Assembly (NCBI RefSeq): GCF_014681765.1
Contig: NZ_CP061498.1
Span: forward strand, 1,240,001 to 1,304,000
Direction of reading: 5' to 3'
From: Roseicitreum antarcticum
GTDB taxonomy: Bacteria; Pseudomonadota; Alphaproteobacteria; Rhodobacterales; Rhodobacteraceae
Length of the DNA stretch: 64,000 nucleotides
In this document: one piece after another, positions 45,713-55,494 of the stretch
How the letters are laid out: every line of letters starts with the position of its first letter
Position numbering within the stretch: the stretch's first letter is position 1
Translations under genes and position numbers: made by a program
The notes under the pieces: model-generated
Database searches by the model: none
What the model was told of the DNA's origin: nothing
What the model saw: only the letters and a program-made list of their open reading frames with translations

Positions 45713-47527
45713 CTACAGCGGCGCGGTCTGCCCGGCCAACCAATCAGCCGCCGCATCGCTTAGCAAGTGACGTAGATCAGAAAAAACCCGGGCGTGATAG
45801 TCATTCAGCCATGCAACCTCGGGGTCGGTCAGCGCATCAGTGTCGATCACGCGGCGGTCGAAGGGGGCCAGTGTCAGGGTCTGGAAGGCCAGCATGTTGC
45901 GGTCATCTGCACCGGGAAGATCCGGTGCGGGCACGACGGTAATCAGGTTTTCAAGCCGGATGCCGAACGCCCCCGCGCGGTAATAGCCAGGCTCATTCGA
46001 CACGATCATGCCAGGTTCCAGCGGCACGGCCGAGATGCGCGAGACGCGCTGCGGCCCCTCATGCACCGACAAAAAGGCCCCCACGCCATGGCCGGTGCCA
46101 TGATCGAAATCCAGCCCCGCCAGCCAAAGCGGATAGCGCGCCAGCGCGTCCAGATGCCCGCCGGTGACGCCGCGCGGGAAGCGGGCGCGCGACAGGGCGA
46201 TCATGCCTTGCAACACGCGGGTGAAGGCCGCGCGTTCTGCGTCCCCCACCGGGCCGATGGCCACTGTGCGGGTGATGTCCGTGGTCCCGTCGCGGTATTG
46301 CCCGCCGCTGTCGATCAGCATCAGGTCGCCCGGACGCAGGGCGCGGTCGGTTTCCTCGGTCACGCGGTAATGCACGATTGCACCGTTCGGGCCGGACCCT
46401 GCGATGGTGTCAAAGCTGATGTCGTGCAACTGCCCGGTGGCGGCGCGGCAGCTTTCCAGGTGCCGGGCGGCGTCGATTTCCGTCACGCGGTGGTGGGCCG
46501 GGTCGGCGCATAGCGCGTCAGCCTGACCGTCCAGCCAGAACAGGAATTCCACCACCGCCGCGCCGTCGCGCAGATGGGCGGCGCGGGCGCCGTCAAGCTC
46601 GGCTTTGGTCTTGCGCGCCTTTGGCAGGGCGCAGGGGTCGGGGGCGCGGTGCAGGTCCGACGCCACCGTATCGGCCACAGCCACCGGACAACTGGCAGGG
46701 TCGATCTGCACACGGCCCCGCAGCGCCGCAACGGCAGGCACGAAGGCGGTGACCGGGTGGACCGAAACCTCTGGATCCAGCGTCAGGTCGGCCAGCTTGG
46801 CCGGGTCGGTGAACAGATCGACCTGCCCCCCCTCATGCACGATCGCAAAGCCCTGCATCACCGGGATGCGCGGAATATCGGCGCCCCGGATGTTGAGCAG
46901 CCAGCACAGGCTGTCGGGCTGGGTGAGGACACAGGCCGCGACCCCGGCGGCGCGCAAGCCCTGCGCCACATCCGCACGCTTTTCGGCGCTGGACCGACCC
47001 GCCAGTTCAAGCGGATGCGCCCATGCCCGGCCCGCCGGCGGCGCGGGCTGGTCGGGCCAGACGGCATCGACCGGGTTGCCATCCAGTGCGCGCAGGGTGA
47101 TGCCTGTGCCCGCCAACGCAGCCTCCAGCTTGGCGATCTCATCAGGGGTGTGGAGCCAAGGATCAAAACCCAGAACCGCGCCGGGAGGCGCATGGGCGCG
47201 CAGCCAGTCGGCGGGCTGCACATCGGGCCAGTGCACCGGCGTGAACGCCACCGCATCGCATTGCGCAAGGACCTGCAGCCGGTAGCGCCCGTCGATGAAC
47301 ACCCCCGCCACATCGGCCAGCACGATGCAAAACCCGGCAGACCCGGTAAAGCCGGTCAGCCAGGCCAACCGCGCATCGCGGTCGGCCACGTATTCGCCCT
47401 GATGCGCATCGGCGCGCGGCACGATGCAGCCGTCCACGCCGCACGCCTGCAGGTGCGTGCGCAGCGCGGCCAGCCGGGGCGGGCCATCGGCGGGGTTGGT
47501 GGGGGCGGTGAACGACTGAAAGCTCAT
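45713..47527 (-). CDS. Aminopeptidase P (M24B family)
   Basis: A 604-residue Xaa-Pro aminopeptidase that removes an N-terminal residue before proline. It has two creatinase-like N-terminal domains ([20 protein letters not shown] near 40) and a pita-bread catalytic domain with dimetal ligands: Asp in [10 protein letters not shown], Asp in TTDITRT, His in GTGHGVG, Glu in NEPGYY and Glu in GIRLENL. The three-domain form of ~600 residues is the eukaryote-like/alphaproteobacterial type. Its start overlaps the cobT stop by 4 nt (ATGA). Confidence 0.93.
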   Translation of the reverse strand: MSFQSFTAPTNPADGPPRLAALRTHLQACGVDGCIVPRADAHQGEYVADRDARLAWLTGFTGSAGFCIVLADVAGVFIDGRYRLQVLAQCDAVAFTPVHWPDVQPADWLRAHAPPGAVLGFDPWLHTPDEIAKLEAALAGTGITLRALDGNPVDAVWPDQPAPPAGRAWAHPLELAGRSSAEKRADVAQGLRAAGVAACVLTQPDSLCWLLNIRGADIPRIPVMQGFAIVHEGGQVDLFTDPAKLADLTLDPEVSVHPVTAFVPAVAALRGRVQIDPASCPVAVADTVASDLHRAPDPCALPKARKTKAELDGARAAHLRDGAAVVEFLFWLDGQADALCADPAHHRVTEIDAARHLESCRAATGQLHDISFDTIAGSGPNGAIVHYRVTEETDRALRPGDLMLIDSGGQYRDGTTDITRTVAIGPVGDAERAAFTRVLQGMIALSRARFPRGVTGGHLDALARYPLWLAGLDFDHGTGHGVGAFLSVHEGPQRVSRISAVPLEPGMIVSNEPGYYRAGAFGIRLENLITVVPAPDLPGADDRNMLAFQTLTLAPFDRRVIDTDALTDPEVAWLNDYHARVFSDLRHLLSDAAADWLAGQTAPL

Positions 47528-49401
47528 CGTGCCACCCGTCCTATCCCCATGATCCGCGCCCGCGCACGGTCATCGGCGTCAAACAACGCGGCCAGTTGCA
47601 CCGTCATCGCGCCCGCGAGTTGTTCCACATCGGTGATCGTGACCGCGCGGCTGTAGTAGCGCGTCACGTCATGGCCGATGCCAATGGCCAGCAATTCCAC
47701 CGCGCGGCGTTTTTCCACCATGGCGATCACATCACGCAGGTGTTTTTCCAGGAAATTCGCCGGGTTGACGGACAGCGTGCTGTCATCCACCGGCGCGCCG
47801 TCGGATATCACCATGAGGATCTTGCGCGCCTCGGGGCGCTGCAGCATACGGCGATGCGCCCATTCCAGCGCCTCGCCGTCGATGTTTTCCTTCAAGAGGC
47901 CCTCTTTCATCATCAGGCCCAGGTTGTCGCGCACCCGCCGCCACGGCGCATCGGCGGATTTGTAGATGATGTGGCGCAGGTCGTTCAGACGGCCCGGTTG
48001 CTGGGCACGCCCCTCGGCCAGCCAGCGTTCGCGCGCCTGCCCGCCCTTCCAGGCGCGGGTGGTGAAGCCCAGGATCTCGACCTTCACCGCGCAGCGTTCC
48101 AGTGTGCGCGCCAGGACGTCGGCGCAGATCGCCGCAATCGAGATCGGCCGCCCCCGCATGGAGCCCGAGTTGTCCAGCAGCAGAGTCACCACCGTGTCCC
48201 GGAATTCGGTGTCTTTCTCATTCTTGAAGGACAAAGGCGTGGTGGGGTTGGCCACGACGCGGGCAAGGCGGCCCGCGTCCAGCGTGCCTTCCTCCAGATC
48301 GAATTCCCAGGCACGGTTCTGCTGCGCCTGAAGGCGGCGTTGCAGCTTGTTGGCAAGTCGCGAGACCGCGCCGCGCAGCGGGTCGAGTTGCTGGTCGAGA
48401 TATGCGCGCAAGCGTTCGAGTTCCTGCGCCTCGGCCAGATCCTCGGCGCGGATTTCTTCGTCGAAATCGGTGCAGAAGACGGTGTAATCGGCGCTGGCCT
48501 CGGAATGCTGCGCGGGGGGCGGGGGTTCCAGCGGGGCCTCGCCCTGCGGCGTGTCCTGCTCATCGGCCATCTCATCCTCAGCGCTGTCATCGACCGAGGC
48601 ATCGGCCTGCGCGGCGTCTTGCGTGGCGCCGTCGTCTTGCTGGCTTTCCTGATCGTCGGCGCTGTCGTCCTCGCCCTGCGAATCCTGGCTTTCGGGGTCT
48701 TGGGCCGCGTCATCTTGCTGGTCGTCGCTGCCTTCCTCTTCGCCCTGATCATCAGGGTCGTCGCCCAGCTGGTCGCCATAGCCCAGATCGGTGATCATCT
48801 GGCGCGAAAACCGGGCAAAGGCGGTCTGGTCCTTCAGCACATCGCCCAGCCCGTCCAGCGTTCCCGCTGCCTGTTCCTCGATGAAGCCGCGCCACAGGTC
48901 CAGCACGTTGTCCGCGCCCTTGGGCAGCGGGCGGCCCGTGGCGCGCTGGCGGATCATGTAGCTGGCCGCAAGCGCCAGCGGCGCATCTTGCTGGTTGCGG
49001 ATCTGGGCGTAGCCCTTGCGCTCTGCCTCATAGCCGATGCGCGCGTCGATATTGCCCGCGGTCCCGGGCATCACATCGGCGCCCACGGCCTCGCACCGGG
49101 CGGTTTCCATTGCCTCGTAGAGGTCGCGCGCCATCTGGCCCTGCGGCAGGTATCGCGCGTGCAGCGCATCGTCATGGAAGCGGCGGCGCAGCGCGAAGCC
49201 ATCTGCCGTACCACGGGCCAGCATCACCTCATCGCGGGTCATGCGGCGAGTGACCTGCGGCAGGCGCATCTGATCGGCGCTCATGCCGGGCGGATCGACG
49301 GAATAGGTGATCGCCAGTTCGGGGTCATCGGCAAGGGTGCGCGTCGCCTCGGTCAGGGCTTTCTTGAACGGATCGGCAGGATTATCGAGCGGTTTGTTCA
49401 T
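47524..49401 (-). CDS. cobT: Cobaltochelatase subunit CobT
   Basis: A 625-residue subunit of the aerobic cobaltochelatase that inserts cobalt into hydrogenobyrinic acid diamide. The N-terminal region has [19 protein letters not shown]. An acidic low-complexity linker (about 205-310, rich in Asp, Glu, Gln, Ser) follows. The C-terminal VWA domain carries the metal site DNSGSMRG. CobT works with CobS as the AAA+ module on CobN. The ATG at 49401 was chosen by the family start; the upstream extension to 49563 is non-coding. It is split from cobS by two exported genes. Confidence 0.94.
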   Translation of the reverse strand: MNKPLDNPADPFKKALTEATRTLADDPELAITYSVDPPGMSADQMRLPQVTRRMTRDEVMLARGTADGFALRRRFHDDALHARYLPQGQMARDLYEAMETARCEAVGADVMPGTAGNIDARIGYEAERKGYAQIRNQQDAPLALAASYMIRQRATGRPLPKGADNVLDLWRGFIEEQAAGTLDGLGDVLKDQTAFARFSRQMITDLGYGDQLGDDPDDQGEEEGSDDQQDDAAQDPESQDSQGEDDSADDQESQQDDGATQDAAQADASVDDSAEDEMADEQDTPQGEAPLEPPPPAQHSEASADYTVFCTDFDEEIRAEDLAEAQELERLRAYLDQQLDPLRGAVSRLANKLQRRLQAQQNRAWEFDLEEGTLDAGRLARVVANPTTPLSFKNEKDTEFRDTVVTLLLDNSGSMRGRPISIAAICADVLARTLERCAVKVEILGFTTRAWKGGQARERWLAEGRAQQPGRLNDLRHIIYKSADAPWRRVRDNLGLMMKEGLLKENIDGEALEWAHRRMLQRPEARKILMVISDGAPVDDSTLSVNPANFLEKHLRDVIAMVEKRRAVELLAIGIGHDVTRYYSRAVTITDVEQLAGAMTVQLAALFDADDRARARIMGIGRVAR

Positions 49402-49669
49402 GGCGGCGGTCCGTGCAAGGGTATCTGGCCCAACAGATAGACCAGCGCCCGGCGCATGAAAAGGGGGCGGAGGCAAGTGGGCGCGCAGCAGACCGTCACG
49501 CCCAATGCCGAACAGCCGCGCGGGCACTGGGTTCATTTGGTAAAACGGGGCAGCGGCGGGCATGACCTTTCCCGCGCCGACTGCGAAACCGCGTGTCGAC
49601 GGGGCCGCCCTCTGCAGCCGGATCAGGCCGTTGCAACCGGCATGATCCGGGCGCGTTCAGGTCAGTCGG

Positions 49670-50596
49670 TCAGAAACGGGGCGAAGGCGCCACGCAATTG
49701 ACCCCGCTGTTCGCGCTACACCCGACGAAGATCCCGGTCATGCCGCCCAGTTCATTGCCAAAGCCGAAGCTGCCGGCAGCCTCTTCCGCATTCGGGCCAT
49801 AGAATGCCCCGTCCAACTGGCCCGATGCCTGCTGGCCCCCGTAGGTCATCGTCGTGTCAGTTCCGTTGTAGATCGTCCCATCGACGCCGACCACGGCATC
49901 TGCAAATCCGGCGGCGACTGGAATGTAGCGCGTGGTCGTCGCGTCATAGAGGGTGCCGGTCATCGTCCCATCCAGCGAATGCTGGGCGAAATCGACATCC
50001 ATCGCGATGGAGCCGTTGATGGTGCCGTTGCGCATCTGTCCGCCTTCGACCAGCCCGCCACCCGCCTGAAACCGGCCATTGTATTGTGTTTGCCCGCCTG
50101 AGGGCAGTTGCACCCGGTCGCGGCCCTGCCCGGTGGGCGAGGCATGCAGCGCGACGGTGCCGTTCTGGTTGCCGCCCGGGCCATAGCCTTCGACAACGAA
50201 GGTGCCCGCGTAGCTGTGACTGCCGCTAAGCTCATTGGTCAGGTAGGCGGCACGCGCGTTGCTCACGTCACAGCTGGGCACCACCGCCCCGCCGCCCGCG
50301 CGGCTACAGCGCACGCCCACGCCGGACATATCACCATTGTGAAAATCGACATGCGCACCGCTGGACCGACCGGAATTGCCGGCATAGGCCATCGTCGCCT
50401 CGACCCCGGCCAGAGGGTTCTCGCCACTGCGCGACAGCACGCCGCCGCTGTTGCCCTGCCCGGTAACCGGCAGCGTATCGCGCGGACTGGGCGTGCCCGG
50501 CGTAACAATTCCGCCGCCACCGCCGCCGCCACCGCCGCCGCAGGCACCGAGCGCCGTCACACCGATCAGGCCAATCACTGCAATATTGATTTTCAT
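49670..50596 (-). CDS. TbpB-like beta-barrel surface lipoprotein
   Basis: A 308-residue lipoprotein. The signal peptide ends with the lipobox LGAC (Cys19), followed directly by ten glycines. The body is Gly/Ser/Thr-rich beta strands. The C-terminal GAFYGPNAEEAAGSFGF is the mark of the TbpB/factor-H-binding-type barrel (Slam-exported surface lipoproteins). A ligand is unknown; no Slam or TonB receptor gene is nearby. Two Cys pairs (near residues 92/103 and the C-terminal CSANSGVNC) could form disulfides. ATG 50596 opens the signal peptide; the longer open frame upstream is the repeat array. Confidence 0.82.
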   Translation of the reverse strand: MKINIAVIGLIGVTALGACGGGGGGGGGGIVTPGTPSPRDTLPVTGQGNSGGVLSRSGENPLAGVEATMAYAGNSGRSSGAHVDFHNGDMSGVGVRCSRAGGGAVVPSCDVSNARAAYLTNELSGSHSYAGTFVVEGYGPGGNQNGTVALHASPTGQGRDRVQLPSGGQTQYNGRFQAGGGLVEGGQMRNGTINGSIAMDVDFAQHSLDGTMTGTLYDATTTRYIPVAAGFADAVVGVDGTIYNGTDTTMTYGGQQASGQLDGAFYGPNAEEAAGSFGFGNELGGMTGIFVGCSANSGVNCVAPSPRF

Positions 50597-50906
50597 TGTT
50601 TCACTCCGGTCCTCAATGCCTTCTTTATTGTGCCATTGATGACAGATTATTGCGGTGCAAAAATGGCAGAAACAGCACAGCAAAGAAGAAACTTCCCAGC
50701 CGTGTCGATTGTGCCGCAGGCACATGGGAGGGCAGCCGTGCCGCAGGCACATGGGAGGGCAGCCTTGCCGCAGGCACATGGGAGGGCAGCCGTGCCGCAG
50801 GCACATGGGGTCTCTGCACCACAGGCGTGGCGTCACTGTGCCGCAGGTGACGATGTCCTGCATACGTTGCAGCCGGGTGGCGCGCAGACGCCCGCCCCGT
50901 GATGGA
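50597..50906. other. Leader/spacer of the lipoprotein gene with tandem repeats
   Basis: This 310-nt gap contains the 27-bp repeat array at 50711-50810. Nearer the lipoprotein gene, 50620-50690 is AT-richer (CTTCTTTATTGTGCC) and could hold its promoter. An isolated, degenerate copy of the repeat core (TGTGCCGCAGGTGAC) lies at 50838-50852. No gene is supported; the open frames here come only from the repeat length being a multiple of three. Confidence 0.5.
50711..50810 (+). repeat. 27-bp tandem repeat with palindromic core
   Basis: Units start at 50711, 50738, 50765 and 50792; the first three are full, the fourth stops after 19 bases. Unit core: GTGCCGCAGGCACATGGGAG then GGCAGCC. Unit 3 begins TTGCC in place of GTGCC. 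Each unit carries GTGCC-GCA-GGCAC, a 5-bp hairpin, so the transcript would form a row of hairpins. The array is 115 nt upstream of the lipoprotein start. Confidence 0.9.
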
Positions 50907-51545
50907 TCAGCCGCCGATCAGCGGCGCGCAGACGGCCGGTGCATAGCCGTCGCGCAGCGCCGTCAGCGGGAAGGCGCGATCCGCGCCTGTGCCGCGCTGC
51001 ACCTTGGCGTCTAGCTGGCCCAGCGTCAGTTCATACCCGCCGGTCAGCAGGTTCACATCGCATGTGCCGCCCGCGTCAACATCCAGCCTATCATAGGTGG
51101 AATAAGTGAAACCCGCCACGACGAACCCACCTTGACGCCAGGCGATCGTGATGTCCTGCATCCAGGCGTTGCGGCCGATGCCGGTATTCTCACTGTGCAG
51201 CGCAAAGCTGCTATCGCTGCGCGCGACAAGCCCGGGCAGCTGTCCGCCCATCATGCCCGCGAAAACCAGATCGCGGAGATGCGCGTAGGATTGCAGCCCA
51301 TAGACCGGGTCGCCGGACAGGACCAGCAGATCTGCGAAAGCATCCCCGCCGCGCTGCAGTACGGCAGCATCGGGCGCGCCATCATTGTTCCAGTCGCCTG
51401 AAAGCACCGCAATCAACGTTCCGGGACGTTCATCGGCCCCGGTAGATGGCGGGGTCTGGGCCTGGGCCGCCGACAGCGCAGACCAGAGGATCAGGGCACC
51501 TGCCCCCATCTTCGGGCCGGACACGGAACAGGGGTGTTTGTACAT
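50907..51545 (-). CDS. Exported VCBS/FG-GAP-like protein of unknown function
   Basis: A 212-residue protein with a signal peptide (hydrophobic segment 15-28, ending about AQA30|QT). Right after it, DWNNDGAPDAAVL is a DxNxDGxxD calcium-binding loop typical of FG-GAP/VCBS repeats, here apparently only one. The remaining beta-rich part includes two Cys (CDVNLLTGG and APAVCAPL). ATG 51545 is preceded by GGGAGA at 6 nt. It sits between cobS and the lipoprotein, same strand, and has no recognisable enzymatic motif. Confidence 0.72.
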   Translation of the reverse strand: MYKHPCSVSGPKMGAGALILWSALSAAQAQTPPSTGADERPGTLIAVLSGDWNNDGAPDAAVLQRGGDAFADLLVLSGDPVYGLQSYAHLRDLVFAGMMGGQLPGLVARSDSSFALHSENTGIGRNAWMQDITIAWRQGGFVVAGFTYSTYDRLDVDAGGTCDVNLLTGGYELTLGQLDAKVQRGTGADRAFPLTALRDGYAPAVCAPLIGG

Positions 51546-51710
51546 GCGGTGTCTCCCATAGCGCGCGCGTGATTTGGACTTGGGTTGCGCGGTCACGCCG
51601 ACCTGCAAGCCCCCCTTCTGCACCAGAGTATGCACCACGGCCTCAAAGCGTCTCAGCGGCATATCGTCCAAGACTGCATGTCGTGGCGCCCTGCCCTGCC
51701 CGAAACCGCC

Positions 51711-52682
51711 CTAGGCCAGCGTCATGTTCACCGCCGATTCCGGCAGCTCGGCGTCGAAACACCGCTGGTAGAACTCGGCTACCGTGCGGCGCTCCAGCTC
51801 ATCGCATTTATTGAGGAAGGTCAGCCGGAAGGCATAGCCGACATCGCGGAAAATCCGCGCATTCTCGGCCCAGGCGATCACCGTGCGCGGCGACATGACG
51901 GTGGACAGATCGCCGTTCATAAAGGCGGTGCGCGTCATGTCGGCGACCGTAACCATCTGGCTGATCTCTTTGCGGCCGGTGGCATTGTTGTAGACCGGGT
52001 TCTTCGACAGGACGATCGCGGTCTCGGCGTCATGGCTGAGATAGTTCAGCGTCGCCACCAGCGACCAGCGGTCCATCTGGCCCTGGTTGATCTGCTGCGT
52101 CCCGTGATAGAGACCCGTCGTATCGCCCAGACCGACGGTATTCGCCGTGGCAAACAGCCGGAAGCTGGGATGCGGGGTGATGACTTCGTTCTGGTCCAGC
52201 AGTGTCAGCTTGCCATCCGTCTCCAACACGCGCTGGATCACGAACATCACATCCGCGCGGCCCGCATCATATTCGTCGAACACGATGGCGCAGGGGTTGC
52301 GCAGCGCCCAGGGCAGGATGCCTTCCTGAAACTGCGTGATCTGCTTGCCGTCCACCAGCTTGATCGCATCCTTGCCGATCAGGTCGATCCGGCTGATATG
52401 GCTATCAAGGTTCACACGCACGCAGGGCCAGTTCAGGCGGTTTGCCACCTGTTCGATGTGGCTTGATTTCCCCGTGCCGTGGTAACCCTGGATCATCACG
52501 CGGCGGTTGTAGGCAAAGCCTGCCAGAATGGCCAGCGTGGTATCTGGGTCGAACTTGTAGGTGGGGTCGGCTGCGGGCACACGGTCGGTGGCGTCGGCAA
52601 AGCCGCGCACGCTCATATCGCTGTCGATCCCGAAAACCTCGCGTACCGAGATATCTTCCGTCGGTTTTGCCTGTGCCGTCAT
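51711..52682 (-). CDS. cobS: Cobaltochelatase subunit CobS
   Basis: A 323-residue AAA+ ATPase, partner of CobT. Walker A is GYHGTGKSS at about 79-87, Walker B is [10 protein letters not shown], and the sensor [18 protein letters not shown] follows. Family N-terminus [20 protein letters not shown]. The ATG at 52682 (MTAQAK) was chosen; Met codons further upstream (52706, 52754) lack family similarity and have no Shine-Dalgarno. Confidence 0.95.
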   Translation of the reverse strand: MTAQAKPTEDISVREVFGIDSDMSVRGFADATDRVPAADPTYKFDPDTTLAILAGFAYNRRVMIQGYHGTGKSSHIEQVANRLNWPCVRVNLDSHISRIDLIGKDAIKLVDGKQITQFQEGILPWALRNPCAIVFDEYDAGRADVMFVIQRVLETDGKLTLLDQNEVITPHPSFRLFATANTVGLGDTTGLYHGTQQINQGQMDRWSLVATLNYLSHDAETAIVLSKNPVYNNATGRKEISQMVTVADMTRTAFMNGDLSTVMSPRTVIAWAENARIFRDVGYAFRLTFLNKCDELERRTVAEFYQRCFDAELPESAVNMTLA

Positions 52683-52868
52683 ATCGCTCAATCCGCCTTT
52701 ATACATCGTGTCGCCGCGCGTCGCGCTTTCTTGCGTTATGGTTTGGAACATATCGCGCGCAGGTGCAAGGGGAAGGGGCAACGCGCGCGCCTGTCCCGAA
52801 ACCCCATTGCTCCCACCCGGCACGCATGATCTAAACTGCACCCAACCTGAATATGAGAGAGAGCAGCC

Positions 52869-54833
52869 ATGCCCGCAGATGACCTTCTGTCAGGCGACAC
52901 CGCGTCTGACGCCTATGATGCCAGCGCCATCGAGGTACTGGAGGGGCTGGAGCCCGTGCGCAAACGCCCCGGCATGTATATCGGCGGCACGGATGAGCGC
53001 GCCTTGCACCATCTGGTGGCCGAGGTGCTGGACAACTCGATGGACGAGGCCGTGGCGGGCCATGCCAGCCGCATCGAGGTCGAACTGCATGCCGATTACA
53101 GCCTGACCATCCGCGACAACGGGCGCGGGATTCCGATTGATCCGCACCCGAAATTCCCCGGAAAATCCGCGCTGGAGGTGATCTTGTGCACCCTGCATTC
53201 GGGCGGCAAATTCTCTGGCAAGGCCTATGCGACCTCTGGCGGGTTGCACGGCGTGGGCGCGTCGGTGGTCAATGCGCTGTCGGACCACATGCGGGTCGAG
53301 GTGGCGCGCAACCGTGAACTCTATGTGCAGGAATTCTCGCGCGGGGTACCGCAAGGGCCGGTGGCCAAGGTGGGCCCCGCCCCGAACCGGCGCGGCACAT
53401 CCGTCACATTCCACGCGGATGAGCAGATCTTTGGCTCGCACAGGTTCCGGCCCGCACGGCTGTTCAAGATGGTGCGCTCGAAGGCATATCTGTTCTCGGG
53501 CGTTGAAATCCGCTGGAAATCCGCGATCTCCGAGGGTGACACGCCGCTGGAGGCAACGTTCAAGTTTCCCGGTGGGCTGGCCGATTACCTGTCCGAACAG
53601 CTTGCGGGCAGTGTCGCCTATGCCGACCGACCCTTTGCGGGCAAGGTCAGCTTCGAGGAAAAATTCAACAAACCGGGCTATGTGGAATGGGCGATCAACT
53701 GGTCGCCCGCGCGGGACGGCTTCGTGCAATCCTATTGCAACACCGTTCCCACCCCCGAAGGCGGCACGCATGAGGCCGGGTTCTGGGCCGCGATCCTGAA
53801 GGGGATCCGGGCGTATGGCGAATTGGCGAACAACAAGAAAGCCGCGCAGATCACCCGCGAGGACATGATTACCGGCGGCTGCGCGCTGGTGTCGTGCTTC
53901 ATCCGCGAACCGGAATTCGTGGGCCAGACCAAGGACCGGCTGGCCACCGCGGATGCCGCGCGGCTGGTCGAGGGCGCGGTGCGCGACCATTTCGACAACT
54001 GGCTGGCATCGGACACGAAATCGGCGGGCGCGATCCTGGATTTCCTGGTGCTGCGCGCCGAGGAACGGCTGAAACGGCGGCAGGAAAAAGAAACCAGCCG
54101 CAAATCCGCCACCAAGAAGCTGCGCCTGCCCGGCAAGCTGGTGGATTGCACATCGACCACGCGCGAGGGGACGGAGCTGTTCATCGTCGAGGGCGACAGC
54201 GCAGGCGGGTCGGCCAAGATGGCGCGCGACCGCAAGAACCAGGCGCTGCTGCCGTTGCGCGGCAAGATCCTCAACGTGCTGGGCGCGGCATCGGGCAAGA
54301 TGGGCGCGAACAGCGAAATTGCCGATCTTTCCCAAGCACTTGGCGTGGGGCTGGGCACCAAGTTCCGGCTGGAAGACCTGCGGTATGACCGCATCATCAT
54401 CATGACCGATGCCGATGTGGACGGCGCGCATATCGCCGCGCTGCTGATGACCTTCTTCTTCACCCAGATGCGTCCGATGATTGACGCGGGCCACCTGTAC
54501 CTTGCCTGCCCGCCGTTGTTCCGGCTGACGCAAGGCGCCAACCGCATCTACGCGCTGGACGAGGCGGAAAAGGCGATGTGGCTGGCCAAGGGTCTGGGTG
54601 GCAAAGGAAAAATCGACGTGTCGCGGTTCAAGGGTCTGGGCGAAATGGACGCGAAAGACCTGAAGGAAACCACAATGCACCCCGACAGCCGCAAGCTGAT
54701 CCGCGTCAGCATCGACGACGATATGCCCGGCGAAACCGGCGATCTGGTGGAACGGCTGATGGGCAAGAAGCCCGAGCTGCGGTTCCAGTACATCACCGAG
54801 AATGCGCAGTTTGTCGAAGAACTGGATGTGTGA
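52869..54833 (+). CDS. parE: DNA topoisomerase IV subunit B
   Basis: A 654-residue type II topoisomerase ATPase subunit for decatenation of daughter chromosomes. GHKL motifs [21 protein letters not shown] and [14 protein letters not shown] lie in the first third. The TOPRIM domain has [10 protein letters not shown] and [12 protein letters not shown]. The length and missing GyrB insertion identify ParE. GAGAGAG precedes the ATG. Its partner parC is not in this window. Confidence 0.93.
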   Translation: MPADDLLSGDTASDAYDASAIEVLEGLEPVRKRPGMYIGGTDERALHHLVAEVLDNSMDEAVAGHASRIEVELHADYSLTIRDNGRGIPIDPHPKFPGKSALEVILCTLHSGGKFSGKAYATSGGLHGVGASVVNALSDHMRVEVARNRELYVQEFSRGVPQGPVAKVGPAPNRRGTSVTFHADEQIFGSHRFRPARLFKMVRSKAYLFSGVEIRWKSAISEGDTPLEATFKFPGGLADYLSEQLAGSVAYADRPFAGKVSFEEKFNKPGYVEWAINWSPARDGFVQSYCNTVPTPEGGTHEAGFWAAILKGIRAYGELANNKKAAQITREDMITGGCALVSCFIREPEFVGQTKDRLATADAARLVEGAVRDHFDNWLASDTKSAGAILDFLVLRAEERLKRRQEKETSRKSATKKLRLPGKLVDCTSTTREGTELFIVEGDSAGGSAKMARDRKNQALLPLRGKILNVLGAASGKMGANSEIADLSQALGVGLGTKFRLEDLRYDRIIIMTDADVDGAHIAALLMTFFFTQMRPMIDAGHLYLACPPLFRLTQGANRIYALDEAEKAMWLAKGLGGKGKIDVSRFKGLGEMDAKDLKETTMHPDSRKLIRVSIDDDMPGETGDLVERLMGKKPELRFQYITENAQFVEELDV

Positions 54834-54865
54834 AACATAGTCAGAAAACGACTAAAAGTGAATGG

Positions 54866-55438
54866 ATGTTGACAAGTTTATTTGTTGGCGAGATTTTCGT
54901 GAAAACAAAAGAAATTCTTGGCCTAATTGACTTGCTAAACCAGCAACTGGAAGCAGCAAACAAGTCGGAGGAAATTGATCGCACATTCGGAGTATTCTTG
55001 CTCCTTCAGTCAGTCCTATTACACTCGGCTCAACTATCTATGATTTTCCACCCCACATGGAAGAAACGACGCCACAGAGGACATTTGCTACGGACTGCAT
55101 TCAACATGCCAGATGAGATTGGTTTTCTTCAAGATAGGAAAATGCGAGATCACATCGCACATATGGATGAGCGTTTGCATGCTTGGTACGAAGAATCACC
55201 AAACAAAGTCTTCGTCCGTCGTTTTTTCGGCGAACGTGGAGGAATAGCTGGAGACGCGATAACTTCAGGTGATATATTTGAACAATACATTCCAGAAGAG
55301 AGAGTTTTTATTTTTCGTGGCGATGAGTATGACATGATACGTTTACTTAGTTGCACTCAGAAAATTATGAAAAAAGCGGAAATTATTAATAAGCATGCCT
55401 GGTGGACGGACGACTTCAAATCATATTTCTTAGAGTGA
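54866..55438 (+). CDS. AT-rich HEPN-like protein, possible RNase
   Basis: A 190-residue protein of unknown function. Base composition is clearly lower in GC than both neighbours, and it uses codons such as ATA, TTA and AGA that are rare around it. This suggests recent transfer. It is mostly helical, with RDHIAHMDERL at 94-104 giving the HEPN RNase signature R-x4-H (Arg94, His99). No nucleotidyltransferase partner or mobile gene lies beside it. ATG 54866 is weak in Shine-Dalgarno; a GTG at 54899 is possible. The frame runs back into the parE tail, but no fusion is implied. Confidence 0.7.
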   Translation: MLTSLFVGEIFVKTKEILGLIDLLNQQLEAANKSEEIDRTFGVFLLLQSVLLHSAQLSMIFHPTWKKRRHRGHLLRTAFNMPDEIGFLQDRKMRDHIAHMDERLHAWYEESPNKVFVRRFFGERGGIAGDAITSGDIFEQYIPEERVFIFRGDEYDMIRLLSCTQKIMKKAEIINKHAWWTDDFKSYFLE

Positions 55439-55445
55439 TCCCAGA

Positions 55446-55486
55446 CGCTCAGTATTTGAGCGCCTGAGCATCTACCAGTTGACTGG
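55446..55486. terminator. Two small hairpins between convergent HEPN-like gene and proS
   Basis: CGCTCA-gtatt-TGAGCG (55446-55462) and CCAGT-tg-ACTGG (55475-55486) lie between the two stop codons. Neither is followed by a long T run, so termination is uncertain in both directions. Confidence 0.35.
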
Positions 55487-55494
55487 AACTATAC

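Noticed and set aside
50711-50810. CRISPR-like array
   Set aside because: Units are contiguous with no unique spacers between them, and no cas gene is nearby. It is a plain tandem repeat.
49670-50863. Lipoprotein gene starting at the long upstream frame
   Set aside because: The added N-terminus is translation of the 27-bp repeat; the signal peptide with lipobox starts at 50596.
50655-51014. A 119-residue open frame with repeated CRRHMGGQP
   Set aside because: The frame is open only because the repeat is 27 bp; all frames through it stay open. No start signal or family.
54578-55438. Fusion of parE tail to the HEPN-like protein
   Set aside because: The open frame begins inside parE in another reading frame. 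parE ends normally at 54833, and the HEPN-like domain starts at 54866.
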